NCBI GenBank assembly: GCA_033398695.1
Contig: CM065801.1
Span: 52,214,358-52,278,357 of the forward strand
From: Orobanche coerulescens
Taxonomy: Eukaryota > Streptophyta > Magnoliopsida > Lamiales > Orobanchaceae
Direction of reading: 5' to 3'
DNA length: 64,000 nt
Shown: piece by piece, positions 12,215-24,284 of the stretch
How the letters are laid out: the number at the start of each line of letters is the position of its first letter
Position numbering within the stretch: the stretch's first letter is position 1
Translations under genes and position numbers: made by a program
Notes under the pieces: generated by a model
The model's input: the letters and a program-made list of their open reading frames with translations, nothing else
The model's database searches: none
Told to the model about the DNA's origin: nothing

Positions 12215-12341
12215 TGAATGCCGTAGAAACGGTTCGTTCATATCATACGCCGTTACATGTAGGAATGCCGTCAAAACGGTTCGTTCATTACATGCCAACA
12301 TTATTTCATATGAATGCCGTAGAAACGGTTCGTTCATATCA
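12215..12341. repeat. Three-copy hairpin repeat in the left Gypsy-A LTR
   Basis: Three spaced copies of GAATGCCGT-AGAA-ACGGTTCGTTC-like units, the middle one with CAAA in the loop. CCGT and ACGG can pair across the four-base loop. The same array is present in the other LTR at 19273-19399. Confidence 0.85.
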
Positions 12342-13186
12342 ACCATGGAATCGCACTGCAGGCTACGAAACCCTCGAGAGGACCATAGGCCCGTCCCGAG
12401 TGGCTAGAAATAATCATACCATCAATATTTCATACTTTCAAAGTCGAGAACGTATAATCATAAATGTATACTTGCCTTTGAGACATCGAGAAATCGAACG
12501 GAGGAAAGGTATGAGTTCGGTAGGTCCGAGAACGCGCTCCGACCTAAACGATTCGCAAGGAATATGACAATTAATTATCCATACTCAAATTACACGAAGA
12601 GACTCCCGAAACTCGTCTACGATTCAAGAAAATATACGAGTGGATAACTAAAGGTTGGGAAATCGCCCAAACTCTCACAATTCCGAAAACGGCACAATCT
12701 AACCCGTAAAATCGGAAGAAAACACTCATACGGTATAGATATATATCAAAATCTCAAGGTTCTCAAGCTTCAATCGGACAAAACGGACGAATCTACGAAA
12801 ACCCCCAAAATCCAACACAAAATTCAAAGTGTTCTTGAATAATCTTTCAATAATCCGATGAATACTCAAACATATCCATAATCACACATATATCACACCA
12901 TACACCATGATTTAATCATCCAAAACGTCAATACCTACATAAAATCGAGAAGTCAAGATGTCGAAGAAATTACCTCTTGAATATCCAAGCTCTATGATCC
13001 AAGGAACACGCGTTAGATCGATTATCCGGGCTTCCCGATCGAAAGGAGATGAAGAAAATCAAACACTCAAATGATTTGTGAAGGAAATCCCTCCCTCAAG
13101 CTTTCTCTCTCGGTTGTAGGTGAAGAAATGGGGAAGAAATGAGCTGAAATGCTCAAAAAAAAAACAATTATAGGGGTTGACTACCC

Positions 13187-13500
13187 TGCCGGACACGGCC
13201 CGTGCCGATCGGCACGGTCGTGTCGCACACCGCCGACAGGACTCGACCGTGTCCCGCTTGACACGGTCGCGCGCGAGGGCTCCGCCGATAGTGACTCGTC
13301 CGACAATGACTTCGGCATGACTCGACCGTGTCCCGAACACGGTCGGGCGTGTCAGCGATCGGTTCAGCTTATCCGGAAGAGTTCGACTCGGCCGTGCCAA
13401 ACGACACGGTCGAGTCCTGTGGGCAGATACTTCGGCATTTCCGGACGAGTACGGCACGGGCCGTGTCGGACGACACGGCCGAGTTCGGTCGGCAGTGATC
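13187..13500. repeat. GC-rich palindromic U3 array, left Gypsy-A LTR
   Basis: A markedly GC-rich block in an otherwise AT-rich region. It is built from repeated half-sites CGACCGTGTC and GACACGGTCG (with CGGCCGTGCC and CACGGGCCGTG variants), often arranged as inverted pairs a few bases apart. It lies directly upstream of the TATA-like site in element orientation. The right LTR carries the counterpart at 20247-20560. Confidence 0.85.
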
Positions 13501-13856
13501 GGCCAATAATTGAAAAATAAGCGGGGGAGCTAAAACGACCATAACTCTCTCGTCCGGACTCCGATTGACTCACCGTTTGAACCATTGGAAAGCTAACTCG
13601 ATGATCTATAATATTGCAAAGATTAAGAATTTTTGGAGTTACCAAAAATTAATGGTGATCTAACAAAGTCGAACTCATAAGAGTAAAGTTGAAACGATGA
13701 ACAATAACGATACACAACTCGAAGTTTTTCCGAACGGTGAACACGGGTGAATGAACATGATTGATGAATGATTATAAATGAGTGAAAATCCACTGAGTGA
13801 CAATCACCGAATGAAATTACTGAATGATAATGACTGAATTACAACCGGATATTACA

Positions 13857-13870
13857 TTCTCCCCTTCTAA
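13857..13870 (-). other. Polypurine tract of Gypsy-A
   Basis: The minus strand reads AGAAGGGGAGAA immediately before the 3' LTR, the expected position of the plus-strand primer for reverse transcription. Confidence 0.8.
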
Positions 13871-13891
13871 AAAGAAGTTTCGTCCCGAAAC

Positions 13892-16800
13892 TTAAGAAAT
13901 AAATAGTTCGGGGTATTCAACTCGCATCTTCTCTTCCGTCTCCCAAGTCGCCTCTTCGACTCCATGCCTCGACCATTGTACTTTAACCAGTGGAATGGTC
14001 TTATGCCGAAGTTGTTTCTCACGGCGCTCAAGAATCTTCACGGGTTTCTCCGGAAAGGTAATATCCTCGCCACGCTAATCTCGGCCGTAGTCGATAATGT
14101 GGCTCGGATCCTACGTACTTCCTCAATCGGGACACATGGAAAACACTATGGACGTGACTCAAAGCCGAGGCAACGCCAAGCGATAAGCTAAATCTCCAAC
14201 TCGTCCAAAATCTCGAAAGGTCCGATATACCTTGACCGAGTTTTCCCTTTTCCCGAAGGAAAACTCCCTGCAGTCGGTGATACTTTGAGCAAGACGTGAT
14301 CCCCACTTCAAACTCCAAGGGTCGATTTACGAGTATCGGCGTAAGATTTCTGACGACTCTGGGCAGTCAGTAGTCGATCTCGGATAATAGAAATCTTTTC
14401 CTTGGTCTCCAATAACATATCCGGTTCCGTCCCAACTAGCTCAGAAGCCTCGTCCCAACATAATGGCGACCTACATCGCCTACCATAGAGTGCCTCGAAG
14501 GGTGCCATTTTGATCGACGCATGCCAACTATTATTGTAAGCAAACTCGATCAACGACAAGTGAAGCTCCCAATCATTACTCTAATCCAAGGCACAAGCCC
14601 GTAACATATCTTCCAATGTCTGAATCGTCCTCTCTGTCTGACCGTCCGACCGAGGATGAAAGGAAGTGCTCAATCTCAACTCCGTCCCCAGAGCCTGATG
14701 AATGGCCTGCCAAAAATGCGATACGAAACGGCCGTCTCGATCAGAAACAATGGTCTTGGGGGTACCGTGTAACCTCACGATCTCAGCAATAAAGGTTCGA
14801 GCCAGTCTATTCGGTCCCCAAGTATCCTTAATACTCAAGAAGTGTGCAGACTTGGTCAACCGATCGACAATTACCCAAATCATATTCATTCCAGTCCGAG
14901 TTCTCGGCATGCCAGTGATGAAATCCATCGAGATGTCTTCCCACTTCTACTCGGGAATGGGGAGTGGTTTCAACAATCCCGCTGGTCGTTGATGTTCGAT
15001 CTTGACTTGTTGACACGTCAAGCACCGTAGTACAAACTCCGTAACATCCTTCTTCATGTTATTCCACCAAAAATTGCGCTTCAAATCTTTGTACATCTTA
15101 CTCGTTCCGGGGTGGATTGAGTAAGGCGTAGCATGAGCTTCTCGGAGAATCCTCTGTCTCAATTCCAAATCATTCGGAACGCAAAGCCTGCCCTGAAATC
15201 TCAAAATACTATCCTCGTGTACCATAAAGCTGGAGCTTTTCCTTTAATTACATCTTCCTTCGCTTGAGAAATCATCGGTCACTCCACTGCTTTCCTTTGA
15301 TATCATCAACCAAGGACGAAGTAATTTCGAGAGTACACAACCTGTCCCCGTACTGGAGCCAAACTTCGATCCCTTGTTCAATTAAATCCTGACGAATCTT
15401 CGTCGAGATGTAAGAACCTCAAGCATTTGAAGAGATGCCGATTTGCGGCTCAAAGCATCAAGAACGACATTGGCTTTTCCGGTGGTAAAGAATCTCCAAA
15501 TCATAATCCTTTATCAATTCTAACCAACGCCTCTCGCCTCATATTTAGCTCCTTCGATCAAAATATATTTCGTGCTCTTGTGATCGGTATAAATCCGACA
15601 CGGTGAACTGCATAAATAATGCCGCCAAATCTTGAGTGCGAAGACAATTGCGGCCAACTCTAAATCGTGAGTAGGATAATTCATCTCATAAGGTTTTAAT
15701 TGTCGTGATGCAAAAGCTATTGTCTTATCATGCCGCATAAGAACATGCCTGTGCCTTGACCAAGCGTCACTATAAACCGTAAAGCCTTCGCTACCATGTG
15801 GTAAAGTTAGAATCGGCGCCAAGTTAATCGTCTCTTCGATTCATCGAAGCTCATGTCTCTCATCCGTCCAAATAAACTTTTCGGTCTTCTGGAGTAATTT
15901 CGTAAGCGGTCGAGCGAGTTTCGAGAACCCCTCGACAAACCGACGGTAATACCCAGCAAGGCCCAAAAAGCTACGAACCTCCTTAACATTTTTAGGCGGT
16001 GCCCAACCTAACACTGCCTCAATCTTCTGTGGGTCTACACGAACCCCTTCGGCCGAAATCACATGGCCGAGAAACATAACTTCTTCCAACCAAAACTCAC
16101 ATTTCGAGAATTTTGCATAGAGGTGCTCGGTTCTCAAAATGTCTAAAACCAAATGCAAGTGTCGGGCATGTTCCTCCTTATTTCGAGAATAGATTAAGAT
16201 GTCGTCAATAAAGACGACTACACACCTGTCGAGGTACTCGATGAATATTTTATTCATTAATTGCATGAATACTGCCGGCGCATTCACAACCCAAAAGGCA
16301 TAACTACAAATTCATAATGCCCATATCTCGTCCAAACGCCGTCTTCGAACGCGACTCCCTCACCCCGAGTTGATAATACCCGCATCATAAATCAATCTAC
16401 GAGAAAACCGCAGCTCCTTGCAATTGATCAAATAGATCGTCTATACGAGGCAAAGGATATTTATTCTTGATGGTAACTTTATTCATCTCACGGTAGTCAA
16501 TGCACAAACGTAGTGAACCATCCTTCTTCCTGACGAAAAGAACGGGCGCGCCCCAAGGCGAAGCGCTCGGTCTGATGTACCCTTTTTCCAAAAGTTCTCC
16601 CAACTGAGTCTTCAATTCCTGCATCTCGGAAGGTGCCATCCGATAAGGTGCTTTAGAAATCGGGGCCGCATCCGGCTCTAAATCCACGGAAAAATCTATC
16701 TCTCGATCTGGCGGTAATCCCGGGAGGTCATCCGGAAAAACATCGGGATACTCATTAACGACCGGAATCGAAGAGAAATCAACTTCAATTCCTTCCGTTT

Positions 16801-17290
16801 TCAACGCATAACACCAATAGCCCGTACAACCTTTATTCAAAAGTTTTACGGCCTTCATGGAACTGATAGGTAACTTGGATTGGCCCAACTTATGCCCCAA
16901 AAATGAGTACTCAGATCCGTCTTCAGTCATCATGGTGATAACCTTGGTACGGTAGTTCATAATCGCTTGATGCCTATCAAGCCAATCCTCGCCGAGGATC
17001 ACGTCCTCGCCTTCCATATCAACTACAATTAAATTCGATAACCAATCCATACCGGATATAATCACCGGAAAATCTCTAATCTCCCGGTTTCCCACGATTC
17101 TATCCCCGCTCGGCAGTCTCACGATGAAGGGATCGCAAACAGTCAGACAAGTTATATTCAAACGGCGTACACACTCCAAAGAAATAAAAGAATGTGTAGC
17201 ACCCGAATCAAAAAGCACACGGACTGGATAAGATAAAATATGGATGGTACCTGAAGCCACCGCCGCGTCGGGCTCGTCTGTTCGACGCAT
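13892..17290 (-). pseudogene. Gypsy-A pol: protease, RT, RNase H, integrase, chromodomain (frameshifted)
   Basis: This is the replication polyprotein. In minus-strand order: the aspartic protease motif [13 protein letters not shown] near 17200; RT from about 16650 ([29 protein letters not shown]); the catalytic FIDDILIYS near 16210; RNase H from about 15820 ([19 protein letters not shown]); the integrase H-C zinc site near 15100 (HPGTSKMYKDLK, CLTCQQVK); the integrase core 14928-14308 (VDRLTKSAHF, SDRDGRFVS, HPRSDGQTERT). A chromodomain follows near 14045-13900 (HKTIPLVKVQW, EEATWETEEK), with a stop at 13892-13894. The frame is broken at many places by one- to few-base losses, for example around 16290-16400, while nonsense codons are rare. 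The neighbouring gag lies upstream. It would depend on intact copies elsewhere. Confidence 0.9.
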
Positions 17291-17374
17291 CTCATAAACT
17301 CGTGGTTGTATCGAACCGACGCTAGAGTTCCCCCCTCCAGCGTTCTGACCCCGTCCCCGGCCCCTGCCAAAATT

Positions 17375-18512
17375 CTACTGAGGTTGACCAGCTGGGGCAG
17401 AAGTCCGAGTGTCCAAAGTCTGATTCGGCTCGGAACAATAAGTCGCTCTATGTCCCATCTGTCCGCACGTGTGACACTTCAACGGTGGAAAGTGGCATTC
17501 CAAATTAATATGGCCTGAACGGCCACAATTATAGCAAGTCACCACGCGATTTGAGGTACCCGAAGTGGGACGATAACCCCTCTTCCCTTTATTAGAACGT
17601 GACGACTGTCCGAAAAAACGGTTAGTCATCTGTGACTTCTGAAAGTTGCCACCCTTAGAGCCAGAAAAATTTCCCCCGACTTTCTGCTTCTTCGGTTCTT
17701 CAACGGTATCATTGTCGGGGCTCAACATATCATGGGCTAAAGCTCGTCACGATACTCTTTCGGTGGTACAAGCAAATCCGCCATGTACCGCCGTAAGTCC
17801 AAATTCATCCGCATATCAAAATAACGGATCTTATCGCGCTGCTACGTACTTGATCCTTCACATGGATTAATTGTTGGTTATACTCCACGATCGCTGCGAA
17901 ACGGAATATCTTGTGGTTTAGCCTCGAAGAAGGCTCTCGATTCGGCTCTCTCTGCACCGGCCAAGGACAAAACTCGGCCTCCAAGAGCTCCTTAAATTCA
18001 TCCCATGAGGCAATACGATCCTGTGGCTTGATGACCTTCCACTGTAGCGGCCTCCTTAGTGAGGAAATATTGGGCAATCGGTACTTTCCTCACCTCGGGC
18101 AATCAACCGCCTCGAAAATCTTCTCCACCTCGCTAGCCAATCCTCCCACTTAACGGGTCTGTGGCACCGCCAAACCGTGGAGGGTGCATACGGATTACAT
18201 TTTGAAGCGGGGCATCCGTGTTCGGTTCGGGTTATTCACCAAGTTTGGGCCAAAATAGTCATCCGAGTAGCCAATTGTTGAAGTGCATTCGCCACTCCAA
18301 CGTCTGCGTTGTTCCCGACCATCCGATCGGTCGTGGCCGACTCTCTGTCGGGATGCACCGAGTTCGACAAACCGGGGTTGGTCGACCCGCAATCGAATCG
18401 ATGGAAACGGCCGCTCCACGACCTCTTCCTCGCCACGGCCACGACCACGGCCACGGCCCCTACCAAATGACATATCAAGAACACACAAGTCACGTAAGCA
18501 CAATTCAATCAC
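17375..18512 (-). pseudogene. Gypsy-A gag with two zinc knuckles (frameshifted)
   Basis: Gag would form the nucleocapsid and package RNA. The probable start region encodes [14 protein letters not shown], an arginine/glycine-rich N-terminus, near 18475. A retrotransposon-gag core follows near 18077-17805 (LQWKVIKPQDRIASWDEF). Two CCHC-type knuckles lie at about 17545-17420 (CYNCGRSGHINLEC and CHTCGQMGHRATYC). The frame changes between 18195 and 18077 and again near 17800. Pol continues downstream on the same strand after a short gap, as in related elements. Confidence 0.85.
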
Positions 18513-18696
18513 GCATCAACAAAGTGTCCGATTCTCAAGAATACCGATAAAAGGAAGCAAAACGAATAAGGAAACACCAAGAGTGAGAGGTCTTACAAGT
18601 ACGGCCGCCCGTGATGATGGCAGAGTAGTTATACTGTGGACAATTAACGACTCGATCGACCCAAAAGACCGACAGCCTAGGTATCCATAGACCTAA

Positions 18697-18707
18697 GCTC
18701 TGATACA
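18697..18707 (-). other. Primer-binding site of Gypsy-A
   Basis: The minus strand reads TGTATCAGAGC seven bases inside the 5' LTR. This is one base shorter than the usual TGGTATCAGAGC complement of initiator Met-tRNA. Confidence 0.8.
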
Positions 18708-18713
18708 ATATTC

Positions 18714-20921
18714 TGTAACACCCCCAAGTTATTCAGGATATTACAACACGTAAGCCCCGCCGTGGGACCCACAAGGCTAAACATACGCGGAACCATAATT
18801 TTTGACCGATAAGGTCTACACACATTGGAATGAAAAACAATACAAAGGTATTCGAAATATAACCAGTGTATTCACAAACATCAAAACTCAATTCAATACT
18901 TCGGCATACACAGGCCGGAACATCAAGGAAAAAGGAAAACAATACTCGAGTATTCAATAGCCAATCTAGTACAACAACACTGAACGGGAATCTCCAAAGA
19001 AATAAAACTGGAAGAGAGACACAGTATCACACTTGCCCACCATCTTTATGCCGACCCGATACCTGCCCGTCCGCTCTCCTGGAACCTGAAATACATGAAA
19101 CGTATTTCCCCCATAAAGGGGTTAGCCGTCGAATAGCTAGTGCAAGTATATCAAGTATGAAACACAATACTCCTCGACAATAAAGTAAATGTAATCCATC
19201 AATTCATCAATGTCCGTCAATTCATCAATATAAGACTAGTATTCCGGAATGACTAAAATCTCAAGACGTATGTGAATGCCGTAGAAACGGTTCGTTCATA
19301 TCATACGCCGTTACATGTAGGAATGCCGTCAAAACGGTTCGTTCATTACATGCCAACATTATTTCATATGAATGCCGTAGAAACGGTTCGTTCATATCAA
19401 CCATGGAATCGCACCAGAGGCTACGAAACCCTCAGAGGACCATAGGCCCGTCCCGGAGTGGCTAGAAATAATCATACCATTAATATTTCATACTTTCAAA
19501 GTCGAGAACGTACAATCATAAATGTATACTTGCCTTTGAGACATCGAGAAATCAAACGGAGGAAAGGTATGAGTTCGGTAGGTCCGAGAACGCGCTTCCG
19601 GCACCTAAACGATTCGCAAGGAATATGACAATTAATTATCCATACTCAAATTACACGAAGAGACTCCCGAAACTCGTCTACGATTCAAGAAAATATACGA
19701 GTGGATAACTAAAGGTTGGGAAATCGCCCAAACTCTCACAAGTCCGAAAACGGAACAATCTAACCCGTAAAATCGGAAGAAAACACTCATACGGTATAGA
19801 TATATATCAAAATCTCAAGGTTCTCAAGCTTCAATCGGACAAAACGGACGAATCTACGAAAACCCCCAAAATCCAACACAAAATTCAAAGTGTTCTTGAA
19901 TAATCTTTCAATAATCCGATGAATACTCAAACATATCCATAATCACGCATATATCACACCATACACCATGATTTAATCATCCAAAACGTCAATACCTACA
20001 TAAAATCTAGAAGTCAAGATGTCGAAGAAATTACCTCTTGAATATCCAAGCTCTATGATCCAAGGAACACGCGTTAGATCGATTATCTGGGCTTCCCGAT
20101 CGAAAGGAGATGAAGAAAATCAAACACTCAAATGATTTGTGAAGGAAATCCCTCCCTCAAGCTCTCTCTCTCGGTTGTAGGTGAAGAAATGGGGAAGAAA
20201 TGAGCTGAAATGCTCAAAAAAAAACAATTATAGGGGTTGACTACCCTGCCGGACACGGCCCGTGCCGATCGGCACGGTCGTGTCGCACAGCTGGCCGACA
20301 GGGACTCGACCGTGTCCTGCTTGACACGGTCGCGGCGCGGAGGGCCTGCCGATAGTGACCCGTCCGACAGCGACTCGGCATGACTCGACCGTGTCCTGGA
20401 ACACGGTCGGGCGTGTCGGCAGTCGGTTCTGGCTTATCCGGAAGAGTTCGACTCGGCCGTGCCAAACGACACGGTCGAGTCCTGTGGGCAGATACTTCGG
20501 CATTTCCGGACGAGTACGGCACGGGCCGTGTCGGACGACACGGCCGAGTTCGGTCGGCAGTGATCGGCCAATAACTGAAAAATGAGCGGGGGAGCTAAAA
20601 CGACCATAACTCTCTCGTCCGGACTCCGATTGACTCACCGTTTGAACCATTGGAAAGCTAACTCGATGATCTATAATATTGCAAATATTAACAATTTTTG
20701 GAGTTACCAAAAATTAATGGTGATCTAACAAAGTCGAACTCATAAGAGTAAAGTTGAAACGATGAACAATAACGATACACAACTCGAAGTTTTTCCGAAC
20801 GGTGAACACGGGTGAATGAACATGATTGATGAATGATTATAAATGAGTGAAAATCCACTGAGTGACAATCACCGAATGAAATTACTGAATGATAATGACT
20901 GAATTACAACCGGATATTACA
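18714..20921 (-). repeat. Gypsy-A 5' LTR (right copy)
   Basis: This is the 2208-bp terminal repeat, 5' in element orientation, near-identical to 11654-13856. Differences from the left copy cluster as small indels, especially in the GC-rich array (20247-20560). The hairpin repeat is at 19273-19399. Confidence 0.95.
20247..20560. repeat. GC-rich palindromic U3 array, right Gypsy-A LTR
   Basis: Counterpart of the array at 13187-13500, with the same CGACCGTGTC and GACACGGTCG half-sites. Several sites reading CCTGG or CTGG here are shortened in the left copy. Confidence 0.85.
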
Positions 20922-20926
20922 ATGTA

Positions 20927-21168
20927 GCTGGAATGAGGTTTTTATTGATGGGGCTCATAGTTTTCTTTTTCTATTCTCTTTCTTCTTTCATCTCATCTCC
21001 TCTCACAGTTAAAGCTGCTTAATGTTTGTTTTTGTCAGTTTGAGTTTAGATATTGTGTTTTGTAATGCAGTTCATTATTCAGTTTTGTCAGGTACTCAAA
21101 AAAATTGCCACTTTTGTGAACAGGGCTTTTCTAAATCTGCTATTTTTTTTTAAAAAAATATAATTTTT
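20927..21168. other. CACTA-1 sequence resuming after the Gypsy-A insertion
   Basis: Noncoding AT-rich sequence between the Gypsy-A target duplication and the subterminal repeats of CACTA-1. Confidence 0.6.
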
Positions 21169-21589
21169 CTAAATCGGTTAAAGCATTACCTGATTTAGGA
21201 TATCAGACATTCTAAATCGGTTAAAGCAGTACCTGATTTAGAATGTCTGGCATTCTAAATCGGTTAAAGTAGTACCTGATTTAGAATGTCTGGCATTCTA
21301 AATCGGATAAAGCAGTACCTGATTTAGAATGTCTGGCATTCTAAATCGGTTAAAGCAGTACCTGATTTAGAATGTCTGACATTCTAAATCGGATTTCTGA
21401 ATATCCTATTTAGAATGTGACATTCTAAATCGGTTATTTGCACTTACTAAATCGGTTAAATAACCGATGTAAAATGTATTTTCTACATCGGTTAAATAAC
21501 CGATTTTAAATGTGTAGATTTTTTACATCGGCTGGATCTATAACGGTTCGAGACCCGATTTAAAATGCCTATTTTAACCGATTTAAAAT
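21169..21589. repeat. Subterminal hairpin repeats of CACTA-1
   Basis: About five tandem units of roughly 43 bp, each beginning TTCTAAATCGG and ending CCTGATTTAGAAT, so every unit is an inverted repeat around a short TTAAAGCAGTA centre. They are followed by isolated ATTCTAAATCGG, ACATCGGTTAAATAACCGAT and TTAACCGATTTAAAATG motifs up to the terminus. In En/Spm elements such subterminal repeats bind the element's TNPA-type protein, and I infer the same role here. Confidence 0.85.
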
Positions 21590-21607
21590 GTGTTTTTTCT
21601 AGTAGTG
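21590..21607 (-). repeat. Right terminal inverted repeat of CACTA-1
   Basis: The minus strand reads CACTACTAGAAAAAACAC, the CACTA signature. The following TTA (21608-21610) is the presumed 3-bp target duplication. Confidence 0.85.
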
Positions 21608-22376
21608 TTAAGACCGTGCTATAACACCCCAAAAAGGGCGACTATTATAGTATCGTGGACCACACGCTGGGATCCATACAAAAACATTAATCAACTGTAA
21701 TATAACTGCAGTACCGAACCACATTATATTATCAAATACTCCGACGATGAGTTTATACAATACTCTGCTATAACTCCCACATTACACATGATCCAAATTA
21801 TAAGTATAATCCATATGAAGATGGAAAATACTCAAAACAACACAAAATATGGAAAGTACAACATTGCGAAAAAAATACTTGGTTGAACATAACCGGAAAT
21901 AAGAGACTCAGGCCCCAAAATAGTATACTTCAAACCTTCGTCGTCACAATGCTCTTCATGTGCATTGGCCTTCCCTCGACCTAAAATACAATCAACGAGT
22001 ATTTTGCCCAAAACCACAGAGTCAGATATACATGATAATAAATCTCACAATGTGATACAAATCACATGCAACAGATCTCAAAGAAACAAACCCGATTGTC
22101 GAACATACCCCTGGGGAGTATGAATAACCAATCGGAACTGCCGGACATACCCAATTGCACATGGTGTATGAACGACCAACAATATAGCTCAAATACGGAC
22201 ATCACAATATGCCCGGTCCGGAAATGCGCATGTTCACATGTCCATCCCGTATACGGAATCCTCAGGATATACGTGTGACAATGTACCTAATTATCCTCAC
22301 GAAGTATATATCTCATGTTAACTGTCCAATGTGGAAACATCAATATACGACCATATGTGCCGGACTAAAAATCCTA

Positions 22377-22974
22377 CACATAACTAGACCTGGCAATTCG
22401 TCCGTGTCGTGTACTTTCGTGTTTCGTGTACCAAAAGTCCAAACCCATACACGACACTAAATGAATTCGTGTCATGTCGTGTCCTGTACTGCGCAAATTC
22501 GTGTCGTTTCGTGTCGTGTTTTCGTGTCAAGCACATAATATAAAATAAATATTAAAATAGTATAAAAAATAATAATTTTGCTATTATAATATTATTTTTA
22601 TAGGTTTTAATAGACGAAATAAAACGAATGGCAACGAAAACACGAATGTTTATACGAAATTTATGAAAGTTCACATTATATTTTCAAATTTTAAAGTTTA
22701 GTATAAACAAAATTCATAAAATTTATATTTTTATAAAATTAAATATAAAATATTATATATATATATATATATATATATTTATTTCGTGTACCTCGTGTCG
22801 TGTCGTGTACCCAAAGGGCAAACACAAACCCGACACTAAATCTCGGTCGTGTACTTTCGTGTTCGTGTATTTTCGTGTTGTGTACTCAAAATGCAAACCC
22901 AAACACTAAATTTTCGTATCGTTTTTGTGTCGTATTTTCGTGTCGTGTGGTAAATTGCCGGCTCTACACATAAC
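22377..22974. mobile_element. Non-autonomous hAT element (MITE) with 8-bp target duplication
   Basis: The element proper is 22385-22966 (582 bp). Termini are TAGACCTGGCAATTC on the left and AATTGCCGGCTCTA on the right, an imperfect inverted repeat starting TAG(A/C). The 8-bp target duplication CACATAAC flanks it at 22377-22384 and 22967-22974, as for hAT transposons. Both subterminal regions are packed with GTGTCGTGT and TTCGTGT repeats, with a long AT run near 22753-22779. No coding capacity. Confidence 0.9.
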
Positions 22975-24284
22975 TAATCAGCACATAGATATGACTCCAG
23001 AAATATCATGATACGACATGACAACAAAACTCGATTAATCAACATGTCCCACTAAGAATAAAGGAACTCACCGAGGTGAAATAATGATCAACGAGCTCAA
23101 TGACATCAAATATAGTCAATTTTGGGTTACAGTCCCACAACAAATGACTGACACGATCAGTAACAACCTCAATATGAATCGTATATTCATAAAGCATTAT
23201 ACATACATGAAATGTAAAATATTTATAAGAATCATTTATCATTATAACCAAGCAAGATAACTTGCCTCCACTTCGAATATGAAATAATAGTCTTTCCTCG
23301 AACGACGAACAACGCCCTTCAACAATCAACACTTGAGCAATCTTGAATGAAGTACAATTCATTCAATAGTACAATTTACGGATATCGAATACATATATAT
23401 ATATATATATATATCCTCGATTCTACACGAATAGTTCAAACTATTCAAATGAATATCATAATTCTAAATTATGAATTCCAACATCCTCAAATCCATCTCA
23501 ATGATTAAATTAACATATCCATAATGTTCTTTAGTACTTGTGATAATCAATTCTACAAGGATTATCAAAAACAACATCATGTTAGTAATTCAATTATGAT
23601 ATTATCATCACAACCTCGTCTAAAACATCACAAACACTCAAACATGATGTCAACACAATCATCAATCACTAATTCATCAAGAATTTCGGACTCAACATCA
23701 ATATTATCCTAGCAATTCTAAAGTTATGATAACCATCTCATATTTTATCATACTCCTTCATAAAAATAGTTATGTCTCTCAAGAACATCACTGAAGTCAA
23801 TAATCACTTCAAAGCTATGTTAATTAACTAACAAGCTAACATAACCCTTTCTAAACATGACTATAACATCTAAGTATTCGTAAGCATCAAGAATATACTC
23901 ATCTTGAAGTCATAGTCATCAAATCTATAATCATGTCTTCATAGTTACCAACAACAATCATGTAATCATTTATCAATCCAACAATACATGATGCAAACAT
24001 CAACAATAATATCATCATCTTGGAACTAACACAAGATTAGACAACATACCTCTTGAAGATGAAGAATAACCTCAAACACTTCAAGAATCCACCATAATCT
24101 TCAAGCTCTCAAGCTCCAATTCAAGTTATGAAGCTTCAAGGTAAGCTAGAAGAAGCTTAATATCACTAAGGAGGGCAGAGGGATGATTCTAGATAAAAAA
24201 AATCGAAGTTGGATTGTGCAAAAATGAAAGACAAGACATATCTTTATAATCTGCACTTTCCATTATGGCAGCTAGAACCTTTCC

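Larger units (their letters stand above)
11654..13856 (-). repeat. Gypsy-A 3' LTR (left copy)
   Basis: This is the 2203-bp terminal repeat, 3' in element orientation. It contains a three-copy hairpin repeat (12215-12341) and a GC-rich palindrome array (13187-13500). The TATA-like TATAATT is on the minus strand near 13166-13176, immediately downstream of the array in element orientation. Open frames inside it are chance readings through LTR sequence. Confidence 0.95.
11654..20921 (-). mobile_element. Full-length Ty3/Gypsy chromovirus (Tekay/Del-like), Gypsy-A
   Basis: A complete 9268-bp LTR retrotransposon lies inside CACTA-1. Two LTRs of 2203 and 2208 bp (11654-13856, 18714-20921) are very similar. 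In element orientation they start TGTAATATCC and end GGGTGTTACA. The target duplication is ATGTA (11649-11653 and 20922-20926). The PBS is TGTATCAGAGC at 18697-18707 and a purine tract abuts the 3' LTR at 13857-13870. Gag and pol occupy the minus strand, in Ty3 order: protease, reverse transcriptase, RNase H, integrase, chromodomain. The chromodomain places it among chromoviruses. High LTR similarity suggests a young insertion, although the coding region has many small deletions. Confidence 0.95.
1..21607 (+). mobile_element. CACTA (En/Spm) DNA transposon CACTA-1, left end outside window
   Basis: The element encodes a TNP2-type transposase and a second gene with plant-transposase and Ulp1-like regions, both on the plus strand, in the order seen in large plant CACTA elements. 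Its right terminus at 21590-21607 reads CACTACTAGAAAAAACAC on the minus strand, the family's characteristic terminal inverted repeat (TIR). A block of repeated subterminal motifs precedes it. TTA (21608-21610) is the candidate 3-bp target duplication but cannot be matched to the missing left end. Between the two genes is a captured XPD helicase fragment. A complete 9.3-kb Gypsy element (11654-20921) is inserted downstream of the second gene, so the element proper covers about 12.3 kb of this window. Both genes are broken, so it is probably immobile by itself. Confidence 0.85.

Noticed and set aside
11808..12567. Plus-strand ORFs in the left Gypsy-A LTR, repeated at 18866-19183
   Set aside because: They occur in the LTR antisense to the element and match no family I recognise. 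Duplication is due to the two LTRs.
13059..13645. Several overlapping Arg/Pro/Ser-rich open frames on both strands, also at 20228-20710
   Set aside because: They run through the GC-rich palindromic LTR array. Composition explains their openness and the two LTR copies differ by indels.
21169..21420. Regularly spaced repeats resembling a CRISPR array
   Set aside because: The units are contiguous, self-complementary and end in a CACTA terminus. There are no unique spacers, and the genome is a plant.
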